The position numbers and the translations under genes were made by a program. This document shows positions 49,299-62,666 of a stretch of DNA of 64,000 nucleotides, in pieces. Position 1 is the first letter of the stretch. Every line of letters starts with the position of its first letter. The DNA is taken from NCBI GenBank assembly GCA_946699065.1, contig CAMPDV010000518.1, forward strand, positions 62,001-126,000, in the 5' to 3' direction. Source of the stretch: Loxodes magnus (taxonomy: Eukaryota; Ciliophora; Karyorelictea; Loxodida; Loxodidae). The notes under the pieces are model-generated. The model made no database searches. It was given only the letters and a program-made list of their open reading frames with translations, and was not told where the DNA came from.

Positions 49299-50467
49299 TT
49301 TGTATTATTCACAATAAAAACAAAAAATATTAACAAACTAAAGTATTTTTAGGGTTAGTAAGATGAACTTGTAAGATATTATTGAAACAAAAGATTTAAA
49401 AATTAATAATTTATGCTCATTATATAAGTCATAAATTTAGCATAATTATAGTATAAACTATTATGAAGGAACAAGATATTTAAACCTAGTTTTTAAGTTT
49501 TAGTCTATTATTCTAGAAAAAAATCTAAAGCACACACTTTCTCAAAAATATCAATATTTAAATATAAAACTAAATCAAATGAAAGAAAATGAGTATACTG
49601 ATTATTATAAATTAATTTTTAAAACTTATTTATATAGATCTAATTTGCTATTATGTAAAATAAAATGGTATCTAAGAAATAACATACCTCTCTTAATAAA
49701 TAACTAAAAAATAAATAATATCTAACTTAGTTGAAACAATCACCTTAATAAAATAAAGGACGATAATAACTGGAATCTTTTCATAATCAGTCATTAAAGA
49801 ACATCAAGTCTACAATAAGAATTTTTAAAAAAAAGATTAAAGATATAAAATTAGGTCAGATATTAGAAAAAAATAGACGAAAAACTAAATCGTTAATTTC
49901 CATATAAAAGAAGCATTAAATAGCTTAAATTCGTAAATGGTATATAAACTGGATGAGATTAACAAATAATTTAATTTAATCCTTTTAATACTCTAATTTT
50001 AGTTTTCTTCGTACCAATATCAAATAAAAGAACTCTAAGAAAATAAGCAAAATAATAAGAAATTATTAAAGAATCAATGGATAACAGGGATACATCTATG
50101 GTTATTTATAATAAAAGAATAATAATAAAGTAAATTAAGAAAAATAAGCTTCTATATATGAAAAAGTAGCATAATTATAAAAGATGCTGGTGAAAACCAA
50201 ATTTATGAAAAGAATACAAAATTCATAGTAAATTAATTAATTAATTAGCGTGATATCACCGTTAATAGGTTTGATACAAATTAACCATTAATGCTTATTT
50301 AAATGTTCTCATAATCTAAATTGTATTGGTATAGACATCAAATAATCAAGTAAGCTTCTACAAAAGGTAAATTTTTTATTCTAAATTTATTCTTTAATCT
50401 TGTTGTAATCACAAAAGTTTTCTAAAATCAAGTCCAAGAAAGAATAAAAATTTAAAAAAATTAAATG
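49299..50467. other. Intergenic, AT-rich
   Basis: About 1.17 kb, with no recognised gene or motif. Confidence 0.4.
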
Positions 50468-50640
50468 ATCATCAGTCGAACCTTTGTACCGCTTTTGAGA
50501 ATTTTCTGACAAGTTAGGCCTGTTTCTTCCGAGCTTTTCCACACTTATTCGTGGCGATATCATGTGCGAGATTACTCACAATGCAGCATAAACTACATCA
50601 GATTACCTAAAAATTCTCCCTTTCTTCTATCGACATCCAT
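50468..50640 (-). repeat. Structured dispersed repeat, copy 2
   Basis: Minus-strand copy of the repeat at 28540-28712. Stem 1 is ATGTAGT with GCTGCAT (minus strand of 50581-50598), stem 2 is TGTGAG with CTCGCA (50565-50580) and stem 3 is CCAC with GTGG (50539-50554). Each differs from copy 1 at several bases yet still pairs. The frame with LHCEQSRT is also kept (MDVDRRKGEFLGNLMQFMLH). No longer element could be traced downstream on this strand. Confidence 0.6.
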
Positions 50641-52465
50641 TAATATAATAAAAGAGATATTTAAAATATAAATTACTTAAACTGATATACTGAAAAAATC
50701 TTTATAATAGTAAATCTAGCATTTTTTAAATAACTTTTAGATGAAAAAGGATCTTATATAAAATACAAATTTTAAACAAGGATGACGTATTGAAGAAATC
50801 CAAAGCCTTCTTTTAGATAAAGAAAAGCCATTTTCAAGATTTTTTGTCTATTTTAAGAACGTTATTAATGATAAAAACATTTGATAAAAATTTAACTGAA
50901 ATGAAGATATATGAATCAAGTAATTTAAAATTTGTAAAACTAAATCTGGTTTAATAATATAGAAGGAAAAATGTTTTTAATTATTTATTATTATAAAAGT
51001 TGATAATTATTTAAAATGAGATTATATAAAAATTAAAAAAATAATTTAAGAGTTAACATTTTATACTCAATATTTTTACGATTAGAAACTAAAAATATCA
51101 CTTTTAGTTGCAAAATCAATAAGAAAAAAATAATATTTGATCAAGAAACTAGAAAGTAAAAAATAAAGCATATTAGTACTCACTATATAAAAATTTTGGT
51201 AAATTAATTAAATTAAGAATCACATTTATTTTAAACTAAGATTATATGCAGAGTAATTTATTATAAAAGATTATGATCATTAGTAAAAATACGTATCAAT
51301 AATATAATTCTAGATTTTGTCCTTTTATGCAATTTTTTTTATTCATGAAAAAAATGTTTAATTATATATACAATGAAAAGTTTTAAATACAATATAAATT
51401 AATTAGGAATTTACTTGAAAGGATATATTATTTTTAAAGAATGAATTTCTTCCTTCATAATTTAACATAATATTTGGTTAAAAGGTAGTTAGAACTTTTT
51501 AAATATTCTTGCGGATTGCCATGTTTTGTCTGCCGTTTCTATAATTTATTTTTTCAATCGTTTTTGGTTAAGCAATCAAGTTTATTTATTTTAAATTTAA
51601 CTAATTATTTTTATTATATTTTTCTAAACCAAAATACTTTTTATTTTAAATTAATCCTAAATTATTTTATGATATCATCTTTATTAATCGATTGAATATT
51701 AATCTTTTTTACTTAGATTGTTTTCAATTTTTTTTACATACCTTCAAATAATTTTTGACTTTATTTATCTACTTTAATACGTGCGTTTTTAGCTTTTATC
51801 TCTAAATAAAAAAATTTTATCTTCTCTAAAAAATTGCCTTAAAAAGAAAAAAGTAAATAAATTCTGTAAAAATTTTAAGCTTATAAAATTCTTTATAAGT
51901 TTTTACAAAAGAAGATACCTTTTCAGATATTAAATGATAGAAAATTAAGAAATTAGTAGCAATAAATCTAACTAATTTAAAATTTAATAAATAATTGTAT
52001 TTAATTTACTAATATTATTTTTAATAAGCTATTGCAACTAGTTCTCTATAAACATAAGAACTATATTTAAGTATACAAATCTAGAGAGCAAGTACAGAAT
52101 TATTGACATTTTAATAGTTTGAAAACTTCTGATACTAAAGTCTTAATATACGCTTTAAAATTCAAAGAGGGTAAAATTATTAAAATTTCTAATTAAAAAG
52201 ATTTCTTAAAGTATATTACTAAAGATATAAATTCAAAATGCTTATTTTTCTAATAAATATTTATAAATGTTTATCTAATAATAAAGAAGATTGAGAGCAA
52301 AATAGTTAACATCAGTATAACTGTGACTTTAAACAAACTGTTAAGTAATTTATTATCTTTATATTTTTTTATTTATAAAATTTAGCTAAAATTAAAATAA
52401 AAATTATTAAATTAATGGCAATAATAATGAACTAAAAGTTAAAAAATCTTGCATTATCTAAGATC
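50641..52465. other. Very AT-rich intergenic stretch
   Basis: About 1.8 kb with no supported gene, RNA or repeat apart from its border with the structured repeat. Confidence 0.4.
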
Positions 52466-53260
52466 TCAACTAGTTTTTTGCTTCCATTTTTTGGATGTGG
52501 ATGGATACACAACTAAGTTTTTTATTTGGGAGGTAACCATTAAAAATTTTTGAGCTTCCTGAAATATTTTTCTCTTGTAGATTCCGGTTTAAGTAATTCT
52601 GAGATTAGTAAACATCTTTCGCGTTCTTAATTTTTCTTTTATTTAGATTTATTCTAACCAACACAATTTCTTAATAAATGTCGATTTTACTTGCAAAACC
52701 AACATTATTTGGCTTGCTATTTCTGAGGTTTTTTCTAAAATACTCTTTTCAAACTAATCAAATCTAATCATTAAATTCGAGTAAATTCTTCCATCGTTCT
52801 GTTTTTCTTGGAAATTCGTCTATTACAATCTTTTTCAATAATCATATCTTGGTTTCATTTAAGATTCGTTTAAAACTGTTAGTACAGTTGCTAATCTGTA
52901 CTAAATGTTTCTAGATTAACTGAGTTCTAATTATTAGCAATTAATTATTTAAATCTTCTTTGAAATTCATTAATTCTCATTTTTTCTCCTTGATCGTAAA
53001 TTGTTTCTTGATACTCTTAGATTGCCGTTTTCATTCAATCTAGCTAAAGAATATTTTAATTTATTTTCAATTTTGCTTGGATTTTTCTCAACTGTACAAA
53101 TCATAATTTTACCTTCTGAGGAAGAGCTTGATTACTCTTCTAGTTGTTGCTATTCCACAGATTATTGCCCTTATATTTAGTATTATCTATTTTTAAAATT
53201 TCTAAAATTAGATCCACTATCATAGATTCCATGAATCGAATATTAGATTATTATTGACAT
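52466..53260 (-). CDS. Unknown 264-residue protein
   Basis: ATG 53260 to TGA 52468 is one exact frame. The N-terminus is MSIIIQYSIHGIYDSGSNF, followed by a Gln/Ser-rich stretch (SVEQQQLEEQSSSSSEG) and a basic part (RVSRNNLRSRRKNEN). The C-terminal 130 residues look folded: YDYWKRLQQTNFQEKQNDGR, RFDQFEKSILEKTSEIASQI, MFTNLRITQTGIYKRK, PSTSKKWKQKTS. Internal TGA give Trp in NQWISKK and YDYWKR. It is related to the gene at 48473-49298 and shares SSEGK with a segment near 47060. It is divergent from the next gene, with only about 150 nt between the two ATGs. Function unknown. Confidence 0.7.
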
Positions 53261-53409
53261 TAAAAATATTTAATAAAAAATACTAGAAAATTAAGACTGT
53301 AACCAGTATAATAAAAATACTGCTTTAACTCTCTAATTCTCAATTCATAAAATTAATAAAAGAAGATTTATAAAGAAGTAAGACTCTCAGTAATAAAAGC
53401 TAGTCAAGC

Positions 53410-54546
53410 ATGGCGAAAGTTGTTGATCTAGTCACATTAGAACAAAGCTTAAATTAATTTTAATAATTAATTTTTGTGACGATTGGAAGTAAGAAGGTAT
53501 AAAATTAATAATATCTAAGATAAAAAAGATTATGATTATTGAAGTGTAATAGATGTAGGGAATTAGATACTAAAGAATAAATTAAGTTTGCTATTTTGGC
53601 TTTTTAAAATTATAGATTCCAAAATTTCTTCAGTTGAACGTAGATACGCTATGATGGAAGTTGTAACTGTAACTAGCTAAATTTTAGAGTAAAAGGAACT
53701 AAAAGTTTAGAGAGTAGAAGGAAAGAGAAGCTTCTGATACAGTTTATTTAGAAGACTAAAAGAGTTAAATTTTTTAGCTTTGAAATTAGAATCGGTTAGC
53801 TCAAATATATATCAATGAGAAAGTTTAATTAGTAATTCATAGAGATAGAATTCACTGAAACTAACGTTAAAGAATAACACTATTTCGGAAAAATTATTGA
53901 AGATTTATATAAATTAGCTTTTTCATTACGTTGATATGATAAATTTCATGACGTAAAAGACCAAAATGACTATAGAAAAAAATAAAGCAATAATAGACTA
54001 AAACTAGTTTATTTTATAGAACTCAAGAGAGATTATGAGAAGAATACTAAACTATAAAAAGTGAAAAATATGTTTGAAGCTATTCTTTACAGAGTTTAAT
54101 TTAAAGAGGTTAAAGATAATTGCTTGGTCTAATATTAAAATAAATGATAAAGGAAAAGATAATCAAACTAAATGACATTGATAAATATAAGAAACAATTC
54201 AAAAGGAAATAAAAGTAGAAAATAATTAAAATTGAAGTTTGTAGAATGGAAGTAGTAAGATATAAATCAAAGAAAGTTTATAAATAAGATGGTTATTTGA
54301 TATACCAAAAAATTTAATATAGAGGATTTGGCTAATTAGGGAAATAGTTAGATCATATAAGAGGCTGTAATAAAATTTAGCTTACATAAATTGACAGATA
54401 AATTTAGTTCAAAACACTATTTCAAATAAGAAAAAAGTTAAAAAGCTACTTTTTTTAAGAAATGAACAATTTTTAAATTCAAGTTTAATTGCTTAAGGGA
54501 AATTAATATTATCATTATGAAAAGACTGATAATTAGCAAGCACTGA
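53410..54546 (+). CDS. Unknown 378-residue protein
   Basis: ATG 53410 (MAKVVDLVTLEQSLNQFQQL) to TGA 54544 is one exact frame, dependent on TAA/TAG as Gln and TGA as Trp. Internal segments look like folded protein: RCRELDTKEQIKFAILAFQN, EQHYFGKIIEDLYKLAFSL, YDKFHDVKDQNDYRKK, KLVYFIELKRDYEKN, NMFEAILYRVQFKEVKDN. The C-terminus is basic. I do not recognise a domain. It is head-to-head with the 264-residue gene, so the 150-nt gap must serve as promoter for both. Confidence 0.65.
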
Positions 54547-56179
54547 TTAAGTAAACAATACTTTCTATAATCATTTAAGAATATTAAGTCTCTACTGGTA
54601 ATAATTATATCTTAAGTTTATTCTATACTATAATTGGTATCTTAAATAGAGTAAATATTATAGAAGATTCTAAATTAGCTGGAACTTAGCAAATATCTAA
54701 TAAGTTCTGTAAGAAAGTATTACGTTAAATTATATAAAAGTTTAAAGTAATTTTTGCAAAGCATTGAAGAAAGAAACATTTAAAGTTGTATAAACGAAAG
54801 AATCAGAATATAAAGATATTAAAGTCAGAGACAGATTCAAAATAGAATGCTATGATTAATCGAGGGATTAAGCTATTTGCAATCTGCAAATTTCTTATGA
54901 AAAGGAAAAAGCGAAGAAAAATGAAAATACTCAAACTTGAAATATGAAGTCTTAAGGCCATATCATAAAATAGCTTTAAGATAACATAAGCCAAACTTAT
55001 ATCTAATCGCTAAATTACTAAAATTATAATTTAGTATATCTCTCTCCTCTTTGCATTAATCCAGTGTATCTCTTTCTGCTAAAAGCTCTTAAATTAGTAA
55101 ATCTGGTAAATTGGATTAAAAATTAAGTTACCTATATCTTAAATTAATTAGGATTTCTAAATAACATTTCTAAGTCTTATATTTTTAGAGCTCCACATTA
55201 GTACTTATCATCTTTATCGTACCTAAATTAACTTAAACTACTTTTTTATACTTTATAATGCTTTTCTAGTTCCATCCTTTCATCAAATGTGAGATAGACA
55301 GTTTTTAATGCATAATAGCTGTATGAAAAGCAAATGTTGGAGCTTTCTTATTTGATATATAGATATTTTGAAAGTATTTAGGATTGTGTTACGGCTATAA
55401 GACTGTAGCTAATAGCACTAGTAAGATAAATAATTAAGATCTTCTTTTATTATAATGTTTCAATCAGTGCAACTCAAACTCTATAAAAATTAATAGCTTT
55501 TATATATTACTAAATAAAAATCTTATCTATATATTTTTATTCAGTTACTCAAACATGATATTAATAGTTTTGCTATTAAGAAATGTATAATAATAAAAGC
55601 CTAATAATGATAGCATAAAGTAAACTAATAAAGAATTACTTTTAACTATATAAGAATAAACTATTTACTTAGCTATTTATAATATAACTATATTAAAATA
55701 GCTATAGTTATAATTATTATCTAGTTAGTTTCATTACTAGTACACTATTTCAAACTATAGAAACATTAAATTAGGTGACTAGAATAAAACTATGATCAAA
55801 TAATAAAGATTAAAATTTAAGAGCATGGAACTAGAAATAGAGTAAAATATTTAAAAATAATCAAAAAAGAGAATTAATCCTATGTCTTTTGATACTTCTA
55901 TATTACCTAGTTTTCATAACTTGTCAAGAAATTAAGAACAAGAAAATTAATCTTTGTTTGGAATCTTTTTTTTAATGCTCCAACTCAATCTTTATAAAGT
56001 AGAAAGGAATTAAAGACTTTCAATTCCTAGGCTAATAAAATATTATTTAAAAATTATATGCTATAAACCTTTCTACCAATAGAAGTTTTAAAATGACTCT
56101 AAAATAATTACTTTAGCTTATCAGTGTTAAATAATGATTCATCTACTTAAATATTTTAGTCCTAAGTTGAAAATTAAGT
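54547..56179. other. Intergenic, AT-rich
   Basis: About 1.6 kb. Long chance frames occur but none with a motif or convincing composition. Confidence 0.35.
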
Positions 56180-57081
56180 TTTTACATGAAAAAAAGAATC
56201 TTAAAGTTAAAAATCTTGGATGTAAAAGAAATAATTGAAAAAAAATGTAAGTTTGAAGTATTAGATTCAAAGTATAGTACAATAAAAAGTTTATTCTTAA
56301 TGATATAAGAGACATAAGTAGCAAAACATTTCCATTTTTCTTTTAATTTGGTTCGGAGTCATCAACATGTCAAAAATATTTTGAAAAGAAAGTTTTAGTT
56401 AATAATCAAACAGCAGAAGATTTAGTATATACAAAAAGAAATAATATATGAAAGTGAACTACTGAAATACTTCATCGCTATTTCTAGAAATTAATAAGTG
56501 CTATTTTTGATTGGAATTCTAAACTAAATATTGAATGGAAGATTTTATAGAGTGATCTAGAAAGTTTTAAATAATAAGAAAACAATGAATTATAGCAAAA
56601 AATCTAATGATTATTACTAGCCAATTTGAAGCAAACAATTTTACTACATCATTTGAACTTAAAAAAATTAAAAGGAAAAAATAAAAACATCATCATAAAG
56701 TAGAAAGTAATAAGTCAGGCTCTTATAAATTGATTGATATATCTTCGGAATAAACAAGAAAAAGCTTTGAATTACAAAAAAATGTTTAAATTATTTGAAG
56801 AAAAGGTTAGAGCCTGAGTTTAGGAGCCTTATTTTATTAGAGAAGAAACATCAATAAGACTTTGAAAATATTTTTCTTTAAAGGCGTCAACGAATCAATG
56901 AATCAGACTGAAAAAATTAGAATGTTGAATATAAAGCTTGACTCTAAAACCTATTTTAAAGCAAATAATACAAAATTCTAAAAGGTAGTAAGTTATAAAG
57001 CATTCTAATTATAAAAAAGATCATAATGCTGAGTTGATGACAGAAACTATGAGATAGTGTTAAATTTTTAGAAAAAGTTAG
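56180..57081 (+). other. Coding-like stretch, frames unresolved
   Basis: Two plus-strand frames read as Lys/Ile-rich protein (MKKRILKLKILDVKEIIEKK from about 56186; KSLFLMIQETQVAKHF). It probably contains exons upstream of the conserved frame at 57082 of the inverted repeat, but I cannot order them. Confidence 0.25.
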
Positions 57082-58040
57082 GGCTTGAAAGATGAAATAT
57101 AAGTTAACATCCAACGAGATTTACGTTTACCAGAAAAAAAGTTTAAAGTCAAGATAAAAAATGAAGTCTAATTTCTTATAAAGAGACTGAAATTTACAGC
57201 TGAAGAACTGAGATGCTGAATTACAGAAGAAGAACTTTAAATCTGATATAATAAATAAAGCTAAAGAAGATTAAACGGATATGAGCGAAATATTAAAATT
57301 ATAGATTTCGGTGAGATTAATTTAAAGAGTGAAAGAAATATCAACCCTTTATTAAGTAGATATTAATTAATTTAACAAAAGCATCTTTATTATTATACCT
57401 TTCTGCTTGTTATTAAAATAGACTATAAATAATAATTTTTATAAAAAACTATTAAAATAGCAACCTAAGTGGTAGCTTAAATGTAAATAAATAAATAACT
57501 AAATAATTAGCAAAAAATAAATAAAATAGAAACTTAAAAGAGAAAAAGATAATATATTATTTAAATAAAATAGAGTAGCTTTAAACTAATAACTATATTT
57601 AATCATTTAATCTAATCTAATTTTAAAATATTACCATTATCTTGTTAATTATACCTAAATATTTCCCGCTCTTTTTGAAATTTTACAAAAGATATAATAG
57701 TTTATGGTTCATTTTTATTGAAAAAATAATAATGTTCTTAAAAATTATATAGAGAAGATAAATCTTTATTAATAAGATCTTTAAGCTAAAAATAATTATA
57801 ATAATCTTAAGATACCAAACTTTAATTAATTAATCTATCTTTAAAGAACTATTAAATAGTTAATTCTAAAAGTTTAGTCTTAAACTATCAAATTGGATTT
57901 GGTAAACATTTATACCCATAAACTATTGATGTTTTCATTGATCTTAATCTTTTTTTTGATGAACTTTTTACTAATTTCCTCCTTAAACTTTCTAATTTTC
58001 TTTATATTTAGATAAATTTAGTTTCTTACAAAATTTGCCT
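57000..58040 (-). repeat. Inverted dispersed repeat, arm 2 (partner 30710-31690)
   Basis: Reverse complement of the block at 30710-31690, 26 kb away, with long near-identical runs. On the minus strand it carries the better preserved frame of the element protein: IKKIRKFKEEISKKFIKKK, corresponding to the frameshifted site in copy A. One more base in A than here is the clearest lesion. Confidence 0.7.
57082..57432 (+). CDS. Plus-strand ORF of the inverted element, partial
   Basis: Reads GLKDEIQVNIQRDLRLPEKK, then RLKFTAEELRCWITEEELQI and YNKQSQRRLNGYERNIKIID. The central part is conserved with the minus strand of 31300-31560, with TGA as Trp in CWITE where the other copy has Ser (TCA). An overlapping frame (KMKYKLTSNEIYVYQK) is also open but is not the conserved one. 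Start and stop are unresolved; the gene is convergent with the minus-strand ORF that enters from 58 kb. Confidence 0.4.
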
Positions 58041-59400
58041 GATTTTACTTAAAAACCTTCTATTTTGAGATGTTTATATTGTCATACAGTTGTCATTCAG
58101 TTATTTTCGATTCTTTTATTAGAGTTTTATATAAACGATTTGCTTAATTGAGCTAATTGAGCTAATTGAGTCTCCTCTAGTCTTGAAGAATTAATCTTTC
58201 GAGATTAGATTATTTTATTTTTTTATTTTATCTTAGATTTTCTGTTAAGGTTTAGGATAAAATATTTGCTTGAATAGTTAAAGTTGCTATGCTCTAGTTT
58301 AATTAGAAAGCTGCTATTAAATTCGGAGTAGTATTTATTAGCTGATTTAGCTGATTAATTTTTCTAATTAGCAGTTCTGAATTTTTAGATACTAAGTACT
58401 TGCTGGTTACTCACTTATAGCAAGCCTTATAATATTTGAGATTGGTTTTTTATTTCTAATGCATTTAGAAAGGTGTATAAGGTTTAAAATTACAATTAGA
58501 TACCTGTCTCATTCCTTATTTTGATTATTGACAAAAGTAAACAGTTCTTTTGATTTTACATAATTTGATAAATCTTTAGGATATTACAGAAATACTTTTG
58601 GCTACTAAATACTTTTATTTCTTTTGAGTAAAGCTTGCTAGAAGTCTAGGTATTTCAAGTTAATACACAAATAATATTGCAGCACTATATAATAAACCTA
58701 CATCTGGTATATTTGCTTAATTTCAAAGTTAAAATGCTATTTAGCTTACAAAAAGCAATAATAAAATAAAAGTGATAAAAGAAGATTAGTGGCTTGCTAA
58801 TTACATTTTAGGGTTATTATCAACTACCTAAAATCTATAATTATATTATACTAAGATTCATAAAATTAATACTAATTAACACTATTAAACTAATACTCTT
58901 TGATGATTCTAGTTTAATAAGATATAGCCTTTAAATTATTATTATCATATAAACAAATCTAAGATCTTTATTTAAGTAATCACTCTTATGTAATAAACTT
59001 TAAGGGCACATGATTTATATTAGATTTTATGTTGAGAATACTAAAAAGATTAATACATTTCATATACTTTATGACTATTTAAATTAAATCAGTTTAATTA
59101 TAAAGGATATTGCTAATTCTCTAATACTAACTTTATTCTTCTTTCTCTTACCTAATAATACCTAACATAGAGCACAATCATTCAATTTAATTTATTTTAC
59201 TACATTCAGATAAATGTTCCAATTTAAATATCAGTGATGATATGTTATTTCTAATAAGTATATCTTTAGAATATTTTTAGAATGAGTTTAACAAAAAGGA
59301 TAACCAAAGATATTTGTCACTCTTAATGAGGTAAAAAAGAGACAATATTTTTAGAAACTAACTACAATTATTAAGCTAATGCAGGCTATTTTTATCTATT
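58041..59400. other. Remnant of the element and AT-rich intergenic sequence
   Basis: The first few hundred bases continue the minus-strand ORF of the inverted element (NRLYKTLIKESKITEWQLYD near 58110). Beyond about 58.3 kb I see nothing supported. Confidence 0.35.
58146..58170. repeat. Short tandem repeat, 9-bp unit
   Basis: AATTGAGCT is repeated nearly three times. In the minus-strand frame of the inverted element it would add short Ser-Ile repeats. Confidence 0.7.
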
Positions 59401-60150
59401 ATTCAGAACAGAGTTTTAAAAATAACTAGGATTACAATAAAAACTTATGAAAAAGAATATTATTGCTTCTGCTGCTATACTAAGCTGTAAAAATGAAGCT
59501 TACATAGTTTAATTAGAGCTTAATACTTATTTCAAGATATTCCACATAGATTTTTAAAAAGAGACTTAATAAGATAGAAAAGAAGTGTATTCAATTTATA
59601 ACGTTAAATTGATTCAAAACTATATAAATTTTAAATTGTCTATTAGATGAAAATTATACTCCAAAAATCGCTGATTTAGGCTAATCTAATAACTTTAATA
59701 ATTTGCCTCTTTATTTTCAAAAGGAATTACTCAATGTATGGTACAAAATGTTTTACATAAAATAACTTTTAAAAGGAATATTTGAGCCCTTGCCAGTGTA
59801 ACTATAAATATCGTGGATAAATCTATTCCTTATACTTTCTTGGAATCTTAGAAATGAAATCTCTTTCCTTAACAAAGTAAACTAGCTTAAAATGATTATC
59901 ATCTTGCTCCTAAATAATTAAAAAATAAAAGATTACTGAGATCTTACAGAGGATAATAATAATTCAGCTCAAAATAAACATTTATAAGCCTTTGTTTAAA
60001 TAGTTAAACCAAAACTAATTTAAGGAAAAGAGAAAATTTGTTCAGGTTATGAAGGAAAGAAGAATAAATGAGAAAACTAAAATACTTTTTAACTAAAAGA
60101 ATGATTAAATAAAATAGAAGATGTATTTCTAAAATATCTTAATGCTAAAA
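59401..60150 (+). pseudogene. Decayed protein kinase fragment
   Basis: The plus strand reads NCLLDENYTPKIADLG, the end of a kinase catalytic loop plus the DFG segment; compare [16 protein letters not shown] in the kinase at 6435-8258. Just upstream the expected HRDLKPE is degraded (LNWFKTIQIL), and downstream pieces such as IYSLYFLGILEM (expected DIYSLGxxLxEM) lie in another frame. The HRD Asp and DFG Phe are missing and frames change without clear introns, so I call it a pseudogene or pseudokinase. Confidence 0.5.
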
Positions 60151-60205
60151 TAATAAAATAATACTTATGTATTCGTATTTAAGAAAAATTGGTTATTTAA
60201 AAGAA

Positions 60206-61387
60206 TCAGTTAACTAATAAAACAATTTTAGTTTCTATCTTATCTTTTATTAGCAAAAGAACCATTAGAAGATTTTCATCTGTAATATTTAGTCGTTAAT
60301 GTTTATAAGATTTTGTAATTATTTATTAATTTTAGATTTTGAAGAAATTTAGTTAATCATTATTAATTATTTTTTAAAAGGCATTAATCTTTGATAGTTT
60401 AATAAACTTTTAGATTTATTTCCATGAATAAGTTTAAATAAGAAGTAAATCAGTATTTGCATGAAAGGTCTCATCTGCAGCTTTAAATATTTTTATTCCT
60501 ATCTTTATATAATTAATAGTTTATCCCAAATCAGGAATAGATCAGCCTAATAAACTTAAAATTTGATTGATTATCTTTTCGATAATATCATCTACTGGAA
60601 ACTATTCCATTATCTTTTTTAATTAATTATTATCGTTTTCAAAAGAAAAAGAAGTAGCTCTCCTTTAAGATAATTACAAAGTTAAAATTTAAGGAAATTG
60701 CAAATTCTTTTAAATATTAAGCTTCATATTTTAAAATCCAAATTTCTAGCATAATGGATTACAGTTGTGATTTGTAACTACTTAAACTATTCCTATTTTT
60801 CCTAAATCGGTCATACCAAATTCTTGACTTAAAGAATTAATACAGCAATCGGTAAATTAAAAGCAAACATAATTATTACTTCAATTAGCAACTCCTTACA
60901 AATCACAAAGAACACCTTTACCTCTTAAAGCAACAAAGGATCAATGAGTTAGAAAGGAAGGAAAATAAAATGAATCATCTTAAAAGCCAGTATTTGAGGT
61001 AAACCGTTAAAAATCGTATCCAGTGCCAATGAAAGGCTCAATAAGAGCTATATTACCTTTTTCAAAGTTTGAATCATCAAGCCATGCCCAAAACGACTTT
61101 TCTGTTATTTTGATCTTAAGAGGTTAAACAACATATGCTCTTATATTTCAACTCTCACCAACACTTTAAATACAATTCATCACTATTTTTTAAGCTTATT
61201 TGGCCAAATGAATCTCTATTTATACATTTCGTTCTTATCTATATTTAGATTCTTTAAAATTTTTAACTACATAATATTAGCCATTGTAAATTCCTTTATA
61301 TACTTATCTAAAATTTCCTTCCCAATCACAATTTTTATCAAAATAAATTCTGCTACCATTTTGAGTAACACCAGCGGAATTACCCAT
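60206..61387 (-). CDS. Alpha-kinase (MHCK/EF2K family)
   Basis: ATG 61387 (MGNSAGVTQNGSRIYFDK) to TGA 60208 is one exact frame of 393 codons. The alpha-kinase core is clear: NFRQVYKGIYNGQYYVVKNF (Lys of the ATP site), then SFLTHWSFVALRGKGVLCDL with QGV, then FGMTDLGKIGIVQVVTNHNC and NPLCQKFGF, which contains the HxCNxxC zinc site typical of the family. Alpha-kinases phosphorylate Ser/Thr in proteins such as myosin heavy chain and elongation factor 2. Trp in THWSF and in ANWSN are TGA. A C-terminal helical extension of about 150 residues has no known domain and may be regulatory. No other regulatory domain is fused, so specificity is unknown. Confidence 0.93.
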
Positions 61388-62592
61388 TTTATTTTTTTGT
61401 AAAAAAACAATAAAAAAATAAAAAATGAAATAATTAATATTAATAAGCTTAAGTTTAATTAATAAGTTTTTTATTAGAAAACTTAAATGTCAATTTTGAA
61501 TTTTTTATATGAATAAAAAAATTTAGTAAGAATAGTTAATTAAGCGTATTTATAGCATAGAACAAGTTTTTTCTCAATATATAGAAATCATAGTTTTATT
61601 TTCTGTTTCATTATAATAATTAAAAACTATAAGAATTTAAATATTCGATAATAATGTGGTTTAATAGCATAATTACTTGGAAATAATCACGTAGATTATA
61701 TGTAAAATACAATATTTTTACTCATAAAATCTCTCAATCTAAAATATCATGCTATAGAGCCTAATCACAGATTTCTTATTTCTTTTTCAAATAAAAAAAT
61801 TAATTTATATTTCTTTTAGAAATCTGAAAATCTTTAAGCACATTTTAAATAAATACTTGTGAAAGGCATTGATGAAATTTTAAATTTTATACATTTTTTT
61901 TTGTTTAATTGATTTTTGTAATTAAATACGCATAAAATTTATTTATTAATTTTCCCCTTTTTTTACAACTAAAAAGTCCTAAAAATATCCGAAATATAAA
62001 AACAATAAACATCCGATTATATTATTAAAATCTGAATAATATAAGTATAATGCAATTAATTAGGTTAGAGCTGACTTAAACTGATTTCATTAAAATTAAT
62101 ATGAATAAATTTTCAGCTTATAAATGGAAAATATCTCCTCAACAAACATTAATGAGAATTCGTATAAATTGCCTAAGTAAGCCGCCTTTAATCTTTTTCT
62201 ATTAAATCGATATATCTACTCGCCTTGGAATGAGTTTTTCTTTAGAAATATTCTCAGAAGATCTTTTAATTAATTTTTATTTTTTTAATTACTCATTCTT
62301 TGAAATATCATTCTGTTTAAATTTAGATCTAGTATTACTTGAGGTTTTATTTTTTTATTAACTTATTTATTACACTTCTAACTTATTTTATTAGAGAGTT
62401 TAATGCTAACGTTTAAGAGATTTATCATTAAGATTTAAATTGCTAACTTAACTTTTAATACAAATCTATTGTATGCTAATTTGCTAATGTATTTACCTTT
62501 TAGTAGCTCCCTTTGTAATGAAGATGTATTCAATCAATTTTAAAGTAATTGAATACCAAAATTAATATTAATTCAATTTTATTTAAGTAATC
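61388..62592. other. Intergenic, AT-rich
   Basis: About 1.2 kb between the alpha-kinase promoter side and the 5' end of the retroelement. Nothing recognised. Confidence 0.45.
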
Positions 62593-62666
62593 ATGTCAAG
62601 ATTCAAATCACGATTTTTTCTGCTTCAAAAAGCAGGAATTAACAACATACTAGAAATGCTACGACA

